Positions 26,973 to 34,081 of a stretch of 64,000 nt of DNA are shown piece after piece; position 1 is the stretch's first letter, and each line of letters begins with the position of its first letter. The notes beneath the pieces were generated by a model, which made no database searches, had not been told where the DNA came from, and saw nothing but the letters and a program-made list of their open reading frames with translations. The translations under genes were made by a program, and so were the position numbers. Source of the DNA: Curtobacterium aurantiacum (GTDB lineage Bacteria > Actinomycetota > Actinomycetes > Actinomycetales > Microbacteriaceae); NCBI RefSeq assembly GCF_018598555.1, contig NZ_JAHEWN010000011.1, forward strand, positions 1 to 64,000, read 5' to 3'.

Positions 26973-27034
26973 ACCACCGGGGATGTGCCGCTCCGGCCGC
27001 GTGCAACGGGCGTTGCGTCAGTCGGCGAAGAGCG

Positions 27035-27700
27035 TCAGTCGGCGAAGACCATCGGCCGGTTCGACAGCCGCGGCTGGTTCGCGGCCTTCGGCTTCTCGGC
27101 ACGAGCGTGCACCGGGGCGATCGTCACCCGGGTGACCGCGCCGAGCGCCTCGACGGTCTCGACGCCGTGGTGCCCGGCGGCGTGCACGACGATCGCAGCG
27201 CAGGCCTCGGCGTCGGCGGCGGCGTCGTGGTGCTGGAACCCCTCGAACCCGGCGGCCATCGCGGCGACCGGCAGGCGGTACGAGTCGAGCGTGTAGGTCT
27301 TGCGGGCCACCGCCAGGGAGCACAGCGAGTGGTGCTCGGCCAGGTCGATGCCCGTCGCGGAGCAGCCACCGGCGATGACGCCCATGTCGAACCGGGCGTT
27401 GTGCGCCACCAGCACGTCACCCTCGGCGAAGGCCACCAGGTCGGGGTACTGCTGCTCCCACGTCTTGGCGTGCGTGACGTCCTCGGCGACGATGCCGTGG
27501 ATCCGCGTATTCCACTCCAGGAACGCGTCGTGCCCGAACGGCGGGCGGATGAACCACGACGCCCGATCGACGACCCGGCCGGCGCGGACCTTCACGAGCC
27601 CGACGGAGCAGGCGCTGGCGGGCGAGCTGTTGGCGGTCTCGAAGTCGATCGCGGTGAAGTTCAACGGCACGGTCCCGATCGTCGCACGGGGTTCCGACAT
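27035..27700 (-). CDS. DnaQ-like 3'-5' exonuclease
   Basis: This 221-aa protein has the DEDDh exonuclease fold: FTAIDFETANSSPASACSVG (ExoI with Asp-Glu, about residue 15), VLVAHNARFDMGV (ExoII, about 100) and HHDAAADAEACA (ExoIII with the catalytic His, about 165). It resembles the stand-alone epsilon-like exonucleases of actinobacteria. The ATG at 27700 is preferred because GGAGGG is upstream; the frame is open further upstream. It is divergent from a small membrane protein gene. Confidence 0.9.
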   Translation of the reverse strand: MSEPRATIGTVPLNFTAIDFETANSSPASACSVGLVKVRAGRVVDRASWFIRPPFGHDAFLEWNTRIHGIVAEDVTHAKTWEQQYPDLVAFAEGDVLVAHNARFDMGVIAGGCSATGIDLAEHHSLCSLAVARKTYTLDSYRLPVAAMAAGFEGFQHHDAAADAEACAAIVVHAAGHHGVETVEALGAVTRVTIAPVHARAEKPKAANQPRLSNRPMVFAD

Positions 27701-27744
27701 CGCCCTCCGTTCCCGTCGGCGTTGCGTGTGGCTACCCTCAGCGC

Positions 27745-27954
27745 ATGGGGGAACCGCAGGACATGGACGAGCTGCTGGCACGGGCGGAGCGCGTCGACGC
27801 TGCGCCGCACACCACGCGGCGAGTCGTCGGCTTGGCCACAGCGCTCGTCGCGGTCGGCGCCGCTGTCGCGATCGCGGTCACCGGGTCGGCCAATGGCCTC
27901 CTCGTCGCGATCCTGTGGCTGGCCACGCTGGGCGGGTCGCGTCCCCTGTTCTGA
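27745..27954 (+). CDS. Small membrane protein, unknown
   Basis: This 69-aa open frame encodes a charged N-terminal third (MDELLARAERVDAAPHTTRR) and two adjacent hydrophobic segments (about 28-46 and 51-65). There is no Shine-Dalgarno sequence, but TACCCT lies six bases before the ATG, as in other apparent leaderless genes here. It ends next to a half copy of the type-A repeat. It is not recognised; real but function unknown. Confidence 0.55.
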   Translation: MGEPQDMDELLARAERVDAAPHTTRRVVGLATALVAVGAAVAIAVTGSANGLLVAILWLATLGGSRPLF

Positions 27955-27980
27955 CGGACGGACTGGAGGCCCGGGTCAGC
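27953..27980. repeat. Type-A repeat, half copy
   Basis: GACGGACGGACTGGAGGCCC matches the left arm of the type-A palindrome; the right arm is missing. It lies 34 bp upstream of the ychF start. Confidence 0.55.
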
Positions 27981-28013
27981 TCCGACAGGCCGCCGCCGGT
28001 AGGCTGTTCTTCC

Positions 28014-29087
28014 GTGGCTCTCACCATCGGAATCGTCGGTCTCCCGAACGTCGGCAAGTCGACCCTGTTCAACGCCCTGACCAAGAACCAGGTCCTCGCC
28101 GCGAACTACCCGTTCGCGACGATCGAGCCGAACGTCGGGGTGGTGAACTTGCCCGACTCGCGGCTCGACAAGCTCGCTGAGCTCTTCCACTCGGAGAAGA
28201 CCGTGCCGGCGCCCGTGTCGTTCGTCGACATCGCGGGCATCGTCAAGGGCGCGAGCGAGGGTGAAGGCCTCGGCAACAAGTTCCTCGCCAACATCCGCGA
28301 GGCCGACGCCATCGCGCAGGTCGTCCGTGGTTTCACCGACGACGACGTCGTGCACGTCGCGAACAAGGTCTCCCCGAAGGACGACCTCGAGGTCATCAAC
28401 ACCGAGCTGATCCTCGCCGACATGGAGACCATCGACAAGGCGCTCCCGCGGTACGAGAAGACCGTGAAGCTCAAGCAGACCGAGCCGATCGTGCTCGAGA
28501 CCGCTCGCGAGGCCCGTGCCGCGCTCGAGCAGGGCACGCTGCTGTCGGCGACCAAGATCGACCTGTCGCCGATCGCCGAGCTCGGCCTGCTCAGCGCCAA
28601 GCCCTTCATCTTCGTCTTCAACGTCGACGAGGCGATCCTGACCGACGAGTCCCGCAAGGCCGAACTGGCTGCGCTCGTCGCACCCGCGCAGGCCGTGTTC
28701 CTCGACGCCCAGGTCGAGTCGGAGCTCATCGACCTCGACCCGGCCGACGCCGCCGAACTGCTCGAGTCGACCGGTCAGACCGAGTCGGGCCTCGACCAGC
28801 TCGCCCGCATCGGGTTCGACACCCTCGGACTGCAGACCTACCTGACGGCCGGTCCGAAGGAAGCCCGTGCGTGGACGATCGGCAAGGGGTGGAAGGCTCC
28901 CCAGGCTGCCGGCGTCATCCACACCGACTTCGAGAAGGGCTTCATCAAGGCCGAGGTCATCTCGTTCGACGACCTCATGGAAGCCGGCTCGATCGCCGAG
29001 GCCCGCGCTGCCGGCAAGGCCCGCATCGAGGGCAAGGACTACGTCATGCAGGACGGCGACGTGGTGGAGTTCCGCTTCAACAACTAA
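28014..29087 (+). CDS. ychF: Redox-regulated ATPase YchF (Obg family)
   Basis: This 357-aa universally conserved Obg-family P-loop ATPase binds ribosomes. The G1 motif GIVGLPNVGKSTLFNALT opens the protein, followed by FVDIAGIVKGASEGEGLGNKFL (G3) and a C-terminal TGS domain (SFDDLMEAGSIAEARAAGK ... MQDGDVVEFRF). GTG at 28014 is preceded by TAGGCT eight bases upstream, suggesting a leaderless mRNA. Its last codons form the left attachment core of the integrated element; the stop is TAA here and would be TAG after excision, with no change in protein. Confidence 0.96.
   Translation: MALTIGIVGLPNVGKSTLFNALTKNQVLAANYPFATIEPNVGVVNLPDSRLDKLAELFHSEKTVPAPVSFVDIAGIVKGASEGEGLGNKFLANIREADAIAQVVRGFTDDDVVHVANKVSPKDDLEVINTELILADMETIDKALPRYEKTVKLKQTEPIVLETAREARAALEQGTLLSATKIDLSPIAELGLLSAKPFIFVFNVDEAILTDESRKAELAALVAPAQAVFLDAQVESELIDLDPADAAELLESTGQTESGLDQLARIGFDTLGLQTYLTAGPKEARAWTIGKGWKAPQAAGVIHTDFEKGFIKAEVISFDDLMEAGSIAEARAAGKARIEGKDYVMQDGDVVEFRFNN
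29068..29086 (+). other. attL core
   Basis: AGTTCCGCTTCAACAACTA, the last codons of ychF, identical to 39499-39517. The flanks remain similar on the outer side of attR (ACGCCGATC occurs at 29101 next to attL and at 39530 next to attR), which may mark a longer degenerate att region. Confidence 0.88.
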
Positions 29088-29114
29088 CCCGCCCGGAACG
29101 ACGCCGATCCGGCG

Positions 29115-30224
29115 CTATTCGGCCGCCGCAGTCCGCAAAGAGTCCGCAGAATCGCCCGCGACCTCCCGCATGAGCCCTGCAGTTGCGGACCGGGTCCGGT
29201 CGTCAGCGTTCGGCCAGAGGTGGCTGTACGTGTTCAGCGTCACCGATGCGGACCGGTGACCGAGGGCCCGCTGCACCGTGACGACGTCGCATCCGGCCGC
29301 GATCAGACCTGATGCGAAGAAGTGCCGACAGTCGTGCAGCTTGAACGGCTCCACGCCCGCTGCCTCGATCGTCTTCGTCCAGTGGTAGTAGACCGTATTC
29401 CCGTGTGGCGGCTGTCCACTCGACCCGACGAACAGCCACTGCTCGTCGCCGCGCACGCCTACCTCTGACACGTGCCAGGACAGGTGCCGAGCGAGCTCAT
29501 CAGGGATCGGCACCGTCCGCTCCGATCCGTACTTCGGTGCTGAGATGCGAACCGCCTGCCCGCCACTCCCACGCTGAATCTGCCGGCGCACCCGAAGGGT
29601 CCGATCGAGCCACGCGACGTCGTCGACCTGCACCCCAGATGCCTCGCCGAGACGCAGGCCGGCGAACGCGGCGAGACGCACGTACGTCTTGAACCACGGC
29701 TCCGCGGCATCGATGACCGCGCGTACTTCCTCGGGGGAGGGTAACCGCATCGCTTGGTCGGCCCGTCGTCGCCGAGGAAGCACGACTCCCTCTGCGGGGT
29801 CCTCGGCAAGGTACCGGTCCCGCACAGCGGCGCGCAGGGCTGCACGGACGTTGTTGACCCGCGTGTGCACGGTCGAAGGCGCGAGGCCGTCGGACATCGA
29901 CTTCACCCACGCCTCGACGTGCGAACGCCGCAGCTTCCCGAACGGCACCTCGAGGAACGAGCACTTCGTGACGGCGAGATCCATCGCGACCTTCGTCGTC
30001 GGCTCCCAGATCTGGCGTGGGGACCAGTCGGCGTAGTAGCTCGCCAACGTCGTCGTGGAGCGCGACGGGGCCACATAAGTACCAGCGTGCCGGCGCGCGG
30101 CTACCTCGTTGAGCCAGTCCTGCCCGTCACGCTTGCGATTGAAGTGACGAGAGTGCTCCCGCCCCTCGTCGTCCCGATACCGCGCTCGCCACTTGCCGTT
30201 CGGCCGCTGTCTGATGCTGCTCAT
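29115..30224 (-). CDS. Phage tyrosine integrase
   Basis: This 369-aa site-specific recombinase has an N-terminal arm-binding domain (SIRQRPNGKWRARYRDDEGR), a SAM-like core-binding domain (about 60-145) and a catalytic domain with R191 (AGLRLGEAS), K231, H297-R300 (HDCRHFF), H323 (LGHRS) and Y333 (NTYSHLW). It ends 28 bp from the attL core, as expected for a self-encoded integrase. Its GTG/ATG start overlaps the repressor stop by 4 bp, so repressor and integrase share one transcript. Confidence 0.96.
   Translation of the reverse strand: MSSIRQRPNGKWRARYRDDEGREHSRHFNRKRDGQDWLNEVAARRHAGTYVAPSRSTTTLASYYADWSPRQIWEPTTKVAMDLAVTKCSFLEVPFGKLRRSHVEAWVKSMSDGLAPSTVHTRVNNVRAALRAAVRDRYLAEDPAEGVVLPRRRRADQAMRLPSPEEVRAVIDAAEPWFKTYVRLAAFAGLRLGEASGVQVDDVAWLDRTLRVRRQIQRGSGGQAVRISAPKYGSERTVPIPDELARHLSWHVSEVGVRGDEQWLFVGSSGQPPHGNTVYYHWTKTIEAAGVEPFKLHDCRHFFASGLIAAGCDVVTVQRALGHRSASVTLNTYSHLWPNADDRTRSATAGLMREVAGDSADSLRTAAAE
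29130..29148. repeat. Tandem AGTCCGCA arm-site candidates at attL
   Basis: AGTCCGCA occurs at 29130 and again 11 bp later at 29141. The same pair with the same 11-bp spacing lies near attR (39376 and 39387). These look like integrase or Xis arm-type sites. Confidence 0.5.
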
Positions 30225-30796
30225 CGGTTGTCCATCGGGCCGACAAAGGAGTCGACAGCGGACGTCGCGACCGTGGTCAGCAGTTCACGGACGCCGTCGC
30301 GGAGCTCTGCCGTTTCGAAGCGCGCACCAAGAGCGTCGTAGATGAACTTTTCATGCCACTCACGAACCTTCCACTGCAGGAACTCCTGTGTGCTTGTGAT
30401 CGGCTTCGGTGACGGGACGTCTCGCAAAACCTCGGGATGCAGTTCGGCGATGAACGCCAGGCCGTCGAGCTCTTCCGCGGCGAAGACGAGGGACTTGTGC
30501 GCCTTGCCAAGAGCGTTGTCGACCGTCGCCTCGCGTCGTTTGAAATCTTCGGCGGGCGGAACGGAGTCCTCGAAGTCAGCCAGCGAGAACCCCAGAACGC
30601 GGGCGATCACGATCGACTCGCCCAGCCGGAGCGCACGGGTCCCTTTCTCGATCCGAGAGACGGCGGAGTTGTCGAGGATGAGACCTGCGTCGGCGAGGTG
30701 TTCCGACAGGTCCTTCTGACTCATCCCCAGCGCCTTGCGGTTGCTGAGGACCATCGACCCGAAGCGCTGCTCGGCCGTCCACTCGTTGGATTGCAT
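30221..30796 (-). CDS. XRE family repressor-like protein of the element
   Basis: This 191-aa protein has an N-terminal helix-turn-helix (LSNRKALGMSQKDLSEHLAD, NSAVSRIEKGTRALRLGE, about residues 16-60). A C-terminal region of about 120 residues has no recognisable peptidase motif, so it does not look LexA/CI-self-cleaving. It is divergent from the early plus-strand genes and flanks the nested palindrome at 30832-30869. Its likely role is lysogeny maintenance and control of integrase, which it overlaps by 4 bp. Confidence 0.85.
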   Translation of the reverse strand: MQSNEWTAEQRFGSMVLSNRKALGMSQKDLSEHLADAGLILDNSAVSRIEKGTRALRLGESIVIARVLGFSLADFEDSVPPAEDFKRREATVDNALGKAHKSLVFAAEELDGLAFIAELHPEVLRDVPSPKPITSTQEFLQWKVREWHEKFIYDALGARFETAELRDGVRELLTTVATSAVDSFVGPMDNR

Positions 30797-30829
30797 TGCT
30801 GCAGCCTATTGCATGAGCGCCGATGTGTG

Positions 30830-30869
30830 TATAGTTGCGAGTACGCAGGAACCTGCGAAACCGCAACTA
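30830..30869 (+). promoter_or_regulatory. Early promoter and nested palindromic operator of the element
   Basis: TATAGT (30830-30835) is a -10 candidate. Directly over it begins a nested palindrome: outer arms TAGTTGCG (30832-30839) and CGCAACTA (30862-30869), inner arms CGCAGG (30844-30849) and CCTGCG (30852-30857), all centred at 30850.5. It separates repressor and excisionase-like genes, so it is the natural genetic-switch operator. Confidence 0.65.
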
Positions 30870-30884
30870 CGAGAGGTACCGAGC

Positions 30885-31073
30885 ATGGCTGCAGTCGTGG
30901 TTCTACTCACGCTGACCGAGACAGCTGAACGCATCCGGCGGACACCCGCCGCACTCCGCTACATGATCCACAAGGGCACAGCTCCGCGCTCCGCGCTTCT
31001 TGCGGGGCGTCGGTTCTTCAAGGAATCAGACGTGACCGAGTGGGTCGAGAGCGCCTTCCAGGAGGCGTCGTGA
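30885..31073 (+). CDS. Excisionase/AlpA-like DNA-binding protein
   Basis: This 62-aa protein carries a winged-helix signature of the excisionase type: LTLTETAERIRRTPAALRYM, then LLAGRRFFKESDVTEWVESA. The ATG at 30885 has GAGAGG upstream and follows the operator. It should be the first early gene, acting on excision or as a regulator. Its stop overlaps the next gene (GTGA). Confidence 0.8.
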   Translation: MAAVVVLLTLTETAERIRRTPAALRYMIHKGTAPRSALLAGRRFFKESDVTEWVESAFQEAS

Positions 31074-31324
31074 GCGCGATCGGCACGACGCTGCAGACGC
31101 TGCGTGAGAGCTTCGACCTCTCACGCATGGACGTCGCTGCACAGTTTGACCTCAGTGACCGATGGGTCGAGATGCTCGAGAGCGGTCGCATCAACCCCAA
31201 CCCGGCGTTCGTCGCCAAGTACACGCGTGCCGTGGTGCGTGCGTCTGAAAAGAAGAACGCCCCCGCCGAGGTGCAACTCGACGAGGGCAGTGACCAGAAC
31301 CCCTACCAGGAGGAACGATCGTGA
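31070..31324 (+). CDS. Small XRE-like DNA-binding protein
   Basis: This 84-aa protein resembles a lambda-repressor-like helix-turn-helix (TTLQTLRESFDLSRMDVAAQ then LSDRWVEMLESGRINPNPAF), with an acidic tail. The GTG at 31070 sits in the preceding stop with GGAGG upstream. Its stop overlaps the next GTG (31321). Confidence 0.7.
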   Translation: MSAIGTTLQTLRESFDLSRMDVAAQFDLSDRWVEMLESGRINPNPAFVAKYTRAVVRASEKKNAPAEVQLDEGSDQNPYQEERS

Positions 31325-31602
31325 AGAACGCTACGCCAACCATGCCGAACGCCACCGACATCAGCGAACGTCGTCGTCACGCCAGACAGGATCAGCGCGT
31401 CATTGCGTCGAACTTCCGGAACGCATCACGCAACGCCAACACCGGTCCGATCAAGCTTGCGCGTACTGCGAAGATCCGCCCAGGTCGCATGCTGCTCGCC
31501 TGGCTTGGGATCCGCATCATGATGCCGGACATGATGCGGCTCATGGAGACCCTCAACATGTCGACGAAGGACGTGTTCCGCGGCACCAGGAGCGCGGACT
31601 GA
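31321..31602 (+). CDS. Hypothetical basic protein of the element
   Basis: This 93-aa protein is Arg/Asn/Met-rich, with a basic N-terminal half (ERRRHARQDQRVIASNFRNA) and an amphipathic C-terminal half (MLLAWLGIRIMMPDMMRLME). It is not recognised. It is translationally coupled on both sides (GTGA at 31321, TGATG at 31600), and a GGAGGAA site precedes it, which supports it being a real gene. Confidence 0.65.
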   Translation: MKNATPTMPNATDISERRRHARQDQRVIASNFRNASRNANTGPIKLARTAKIRPGRMLLAWLGIRIMMPDMMRLMETLNMSTKDVFRGTRSAD

Positions 31603-31823
31603 TGTCCGACTGGAAGGTGCGGTCCACGCACACCAACCGGTCCACGGCCCGAACTTCCATCTGGGAGCGGGAGAACGACGTCCGCAACGGTGTCGCCCAC
31701 GGGCTGTCCGACAACCAGATCGCGCAGAACATCGGCATCTGCTCCGAGACAGTCGCACGCATCCGTCGCCGGCTGAAGCTCCCCAACTTCTACGGCAAGT
31801 ACTCCGAGCGGGCCGCAGCCTGA
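31602..31823 (+). CDS. Small helix-turn-helix protein
   Basis: This 73-aa protein has a LuxR/sigma4-like helix-turn-helix: GVAHGLSDNQIAQNIGICSE followed by TVARIRRRLKLPNF. It could be an early regulator or a DNA-binding partner of the replication protein that follows. It starts in the previous stop (TGATG). Confidence 0.7.
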   Translation: MSDWKVRSTHTNRSTARTSIWERENDVRNGVAHGLSDNQIAQNIGICSETVARIRRRLKLPNFYGKYSERAAA

Positions 31824-31860
31824 TCCACCCACACAACTTCATACGGAAGGAGGTGCGCGC

Positions 31861-32508
31861 ATGACTGACTCGAGGCTTCGCGGCGAGTGGTTGAACAGCA
31901 TGAGGTTCGATGACCTGTCCGACTCTGCATGGCGGGTCTTCACCAGTGCCCTCATGTGGTGCAACGAGAACGGCACCGACGGTTTCGTACCGACGCGCTA
32001 CCTCAAGATGCTGCACCCCGACGGAATCAAGGCCGACGCGAACGCCGAGCTCGCCGCTGCGGGCCTCTGGGAGCAGCTACCGAGCGGATACCGACTACAG
32101 GGCTGGTCAGGGCCGCTTGGCCAGTCCACGGCCAACGAGGTCGAGACATACAAGGCGAACGCCCGTGAACGTCAGCAGCGGTGGCGCGACCGGGAACGCG
32201 AGAAGAAGGCCAAACGTGTGGGCTTCACCGACTCTGACCGTGACGTAACGCGTTACGAGACGGGTGACGTGATGGGGAACGTAGGCAAAGGCACAGGCGA
32301 AGGCGAGGCTCAGGACAAAGGGACTGAGAACTGGCACGTGAACGAAGCAACTGGCGAGGTCAAGGACGAGGACTCGAACCCCGTCCCTGCTGCCTGGGGG
32401 TCGCGGGCGTGCGTGGTCTGTGGGACTGGCATCCCCACGGACTCGCCTGTGCCGTGGTGCCCGAGGCAGGACGACGAGCACAACCACTACCGCACCGCTG
32501 CGGCGTGA
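31861..32508 (+). CDS. Replication-initiator-like winged-helix protein
   Basis: This 215-aa protein starts with a winged-helix-like region (about 1-85: LRGEWLNSMRFDDLSDSAWR, GTDGFVPTRYLKMLHPDGIK, AAGLWEQLPSGYRLQGW) that resembles replication/DNA-binding proteins of actinophages. A highly charged helix (ARERQQRWRDREREKKAKR) follows, and a C-terminal Cys/His cluster (CVVCG...WCPRQDDEHNH) that could bind zinc. An unusually strong Shine-Dalgarno AAGGAGGTG precedes the ATG. Assignment is tentative; a regulator is possible. Confidence 0.65.
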   Translation: MTDSRLRGEWLNSMRFDDLSDSAWRVFTSALMWCNENGTDGFVPTRYLKMLHPDGIKADANAELAAAGLWEQLPSGYRLQGWSGPLGQSTANEVETYKANARERQQRWRDREREKKAKRVGFTDSDRDVTRYETGDVMGNVGKGTGEGEAQDKGTENWHVNEATGEVKDEDSNPVPAAWGSRACVVCGTGIPTDSPVPWCPRQDDEHNHYRTAAA

Positions 32509-32519
32509 TGGGAGAGCGG

Positions 32520-32696
32520 ATGAGCAGGACTTCGGCGTCGGCCAAGTGGCAGCAGCGCGCTTTGGCTGCTGAGGCTGAGCGTGACGAGATCCAGGACAAG
32601 CACAACGTGTTGCTCGACCGGTTGATGGCCGGCTTGGCGGACGTGTTGATCGATGGCGGTTACGTGCCGCAGAGGAAGGACAAGACAGATGACTGA
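32520..32696 (+). CDS. Small hypothetical helical protein
   Basis: This 58-aa protein is predicted to be helical and coiled-coil-like (SAKWQQRALAAEAERDEIQD). GGAGAG lies upstream of the ATG. The next gene begins 8 bp before its end. No function is recognised. Confidence 0.55.
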   Translation: MSRTSASAKWQQRALAAEAERDEIQDKHNVLLDRLMAGLADVLIDGGYVPQRKDKTDD

Positions 32697-32991
32697 CGAC
32701 GACCAGGCCGGTTCGATGGTCCCGAGCGTTACCGGCGTCGACATCGAGCGATCGAACGCTCTTGCGAAGGCCATGACCGAGGGGAACAGGACCCAGTTCG
32801 ACGCAGTCCTTGACTCGGCGATGGACGATGCGGACCGGTCACCCTACGAGTCGATGAAGGGGCTGGTGGAAGCGCTCACGGCGGCAGGGCTTCACCACTT
32901 CTTCGAGAACCTCGAGCTTCGAGCAGAGCAAGCGAACGAAACCCTTGCGGCGCAAATCGCCGCCTTCAACGAAAACTGGAAGAGGAACTGA
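32689..32991 (+). CDS. Hypothetical element protein
   Basis: This 100-aa acidic helical protein (DIERSNALAKAMTEGNRTQF, then EALTAAGLHHFFENLELRAE) has no recognised domain. It overlaps the preceding gene and its stop overlaps the next ATG (TGATG), so it lies within a continuous early operon. Confidence 0.6.
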   Translation: MTDDDQAGSMVPSVTGVDIERSNALAKAMTEGNRTQFDAVLDSAMDDADRSPYESMKGLVEALTAAGLHHFFENLELRAEQANETLAAQIAAFNENWKRN

Positions 32992-33794
32992 TGCTGAACA
33001 CGTCTGTGACCCAGATCGCGTCGATCATCGCCACTACCGAGAACCTGGGGCAGAAGGTCCCGGCTGACGTCACCAAGGCGCACGAGCGGTACCAGCGGAT
33101 CATGGCCGGTGCCGCCACGATCTACCGCGACGTGCACGAGCTCAACGCCGCGACCCTCACTGCCCTCGACGAGGGACGCGACCCCGCTGCAGACCCCGAG
33201 GTGCAGCGCATCGCCACGTCCCAGCTCATCGGAAACGAGCACCAGGTGCAGGCCCTCCGAACCATTGTCACCGACGATCTGCTGCAGGCCGTGGCCCGAA
33301 ACGCCAACGCCATCGTGAAGGCGTGGCAGAAGCCGTTCGACGCTGCCGTGCAGACCATCGCACGGACGGCCAAGCAGCTCGGCCCGATCCGGCTGGACGA
33401 CTCCGCCGCCATCCTCGCCCAGGGTGGAGACGCCGCCCAGCAGTGGACCGAGGCGAAGCAGGCGGACTCGCTGATCCACAACCTCGCCGCATCGTGGACG
33501 ATCCTCGCGATGCAGACGCAGTTCGCACCCAACGACCGCCGGCTGCAGATGCTGCGCATCACGGACCCGACGTACGAACAGTGGGAATTCCTCGAGCTCA
33601 TCGACCAGCGCATGAGCGCATGGGATGCGCAACACGCTGGCCTGGCCCTGTCTCTCGCAGACGGTCCGGAGTTCAACGCCCGCTGGCAGCGCATCGAGTC
33701 GGAGCGGCAGCAGCAGTCGCTGCAGCAGCGCGATCAGGTTCTCGGCAAGAACTCGCCTGCATCCATCGCACAGATGATGGCGAACATGCGATGA
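32991..33794 (+). CDS. Hypothetical helical protein, last gene of the element's early operon
   Basis: This 267-aa protein is almost entirely predicted helical, with Gln/Ala-rich segments (WQRIESERQQQSLQQRDQVL near the C-terminus) and no transmembrane segment or enzyme motif. I do not recognise it. It ends an operon from 30885 and is followed by two strong hairpins, so it is separated from the tape measure gene. Its size suits a structural or assembly protein, but nothing in the sequence proves that. Confidence 0.65.
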   Translation: MLNTSVTQIASIIATTENLGQKVPADVTKAHERYQRIMAGAATIYRDVHELNAATLTALDEGRDPAADPEVQRIATSQLIGNEHQVQALRTIVTDDLLQAVARNANAIVKAWQKPFDAAVQTIARTAKQLGPIRLDDSAAILAQGGDAAQQWTEAKQADSLIHNLAASWTILAMQTQFAPNDRRLQMLRITDPTYEQWEFLELIDQRMSAWDAQHAGLALSLADGPEFNARWQRIESERQQQSLQQRDQVLGKNSPASIAQMMANMR

Positions 33795-33800
33795 CTCATG

Positions 33801-33834
33801 CCGGGGCAACCAACTTCCACGTTGGTTGCCCCGG
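33801..33834 (+). terminator. Terminator hairpin after the early operon
   Basis: A perfect 14-bp stem (CCGGGGCAACCAAC, 33801-33814, with its complement at 33821-33834) and a 6-nt loop, seven bases after the stop. A second small GGGGGA/TCCCCC hairpin follows. Confidence 0.75.
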
Positions 33835-33961
33835 TGGGGGAGGTCCCCCACGCGCAGTCTCGGTGGCCCTCCGGGGCTAGGCGACATCTCTCCCCGACTT
33901 TTTTCCACCAGGTGTCGCGTAACCAGGTCGCCGACATCCTGCCTCTTTAGACGCGACCTCG

Positions 33962-33999
33962 GCCCCCAGATCAGCATTAGTTGATCTGGGGGCTTTCCC
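33962..33999 (+). terminator. Rho-independent terminator upstream of the tape measure gene
   Basis: GCCCCCAGATCA (33962-33973) pairs with TGATCTGGGGGC (33982-33993), followed by TTTCCCTATTT. Together with the hairpin at 33801 it insulates the tape measure gene, which must have its own promoter; TAGAAT at 34031-34036 is the only good -10 candidate. Confidence 0.75.
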
Positions 34000-34081
34000 T
34001 ATTTCGGGCCTATATGCACGCCTCATGCATTAGAATAGGAATGCAGGAATCCGTGGGCAACGGACGTTTTGGAGAAACGCC

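Noticed and set aside
29068..29086. Integration into a tRNA gene
   Set aside because: The core lies in the ychF coding end; no tRNA cloverleaf is visible on either side.
33981..34081. A truncated structural gene before the tape measure
   Set aside because: No open frame with phage-like sequence remains; the region consists of terminators and a promoter.
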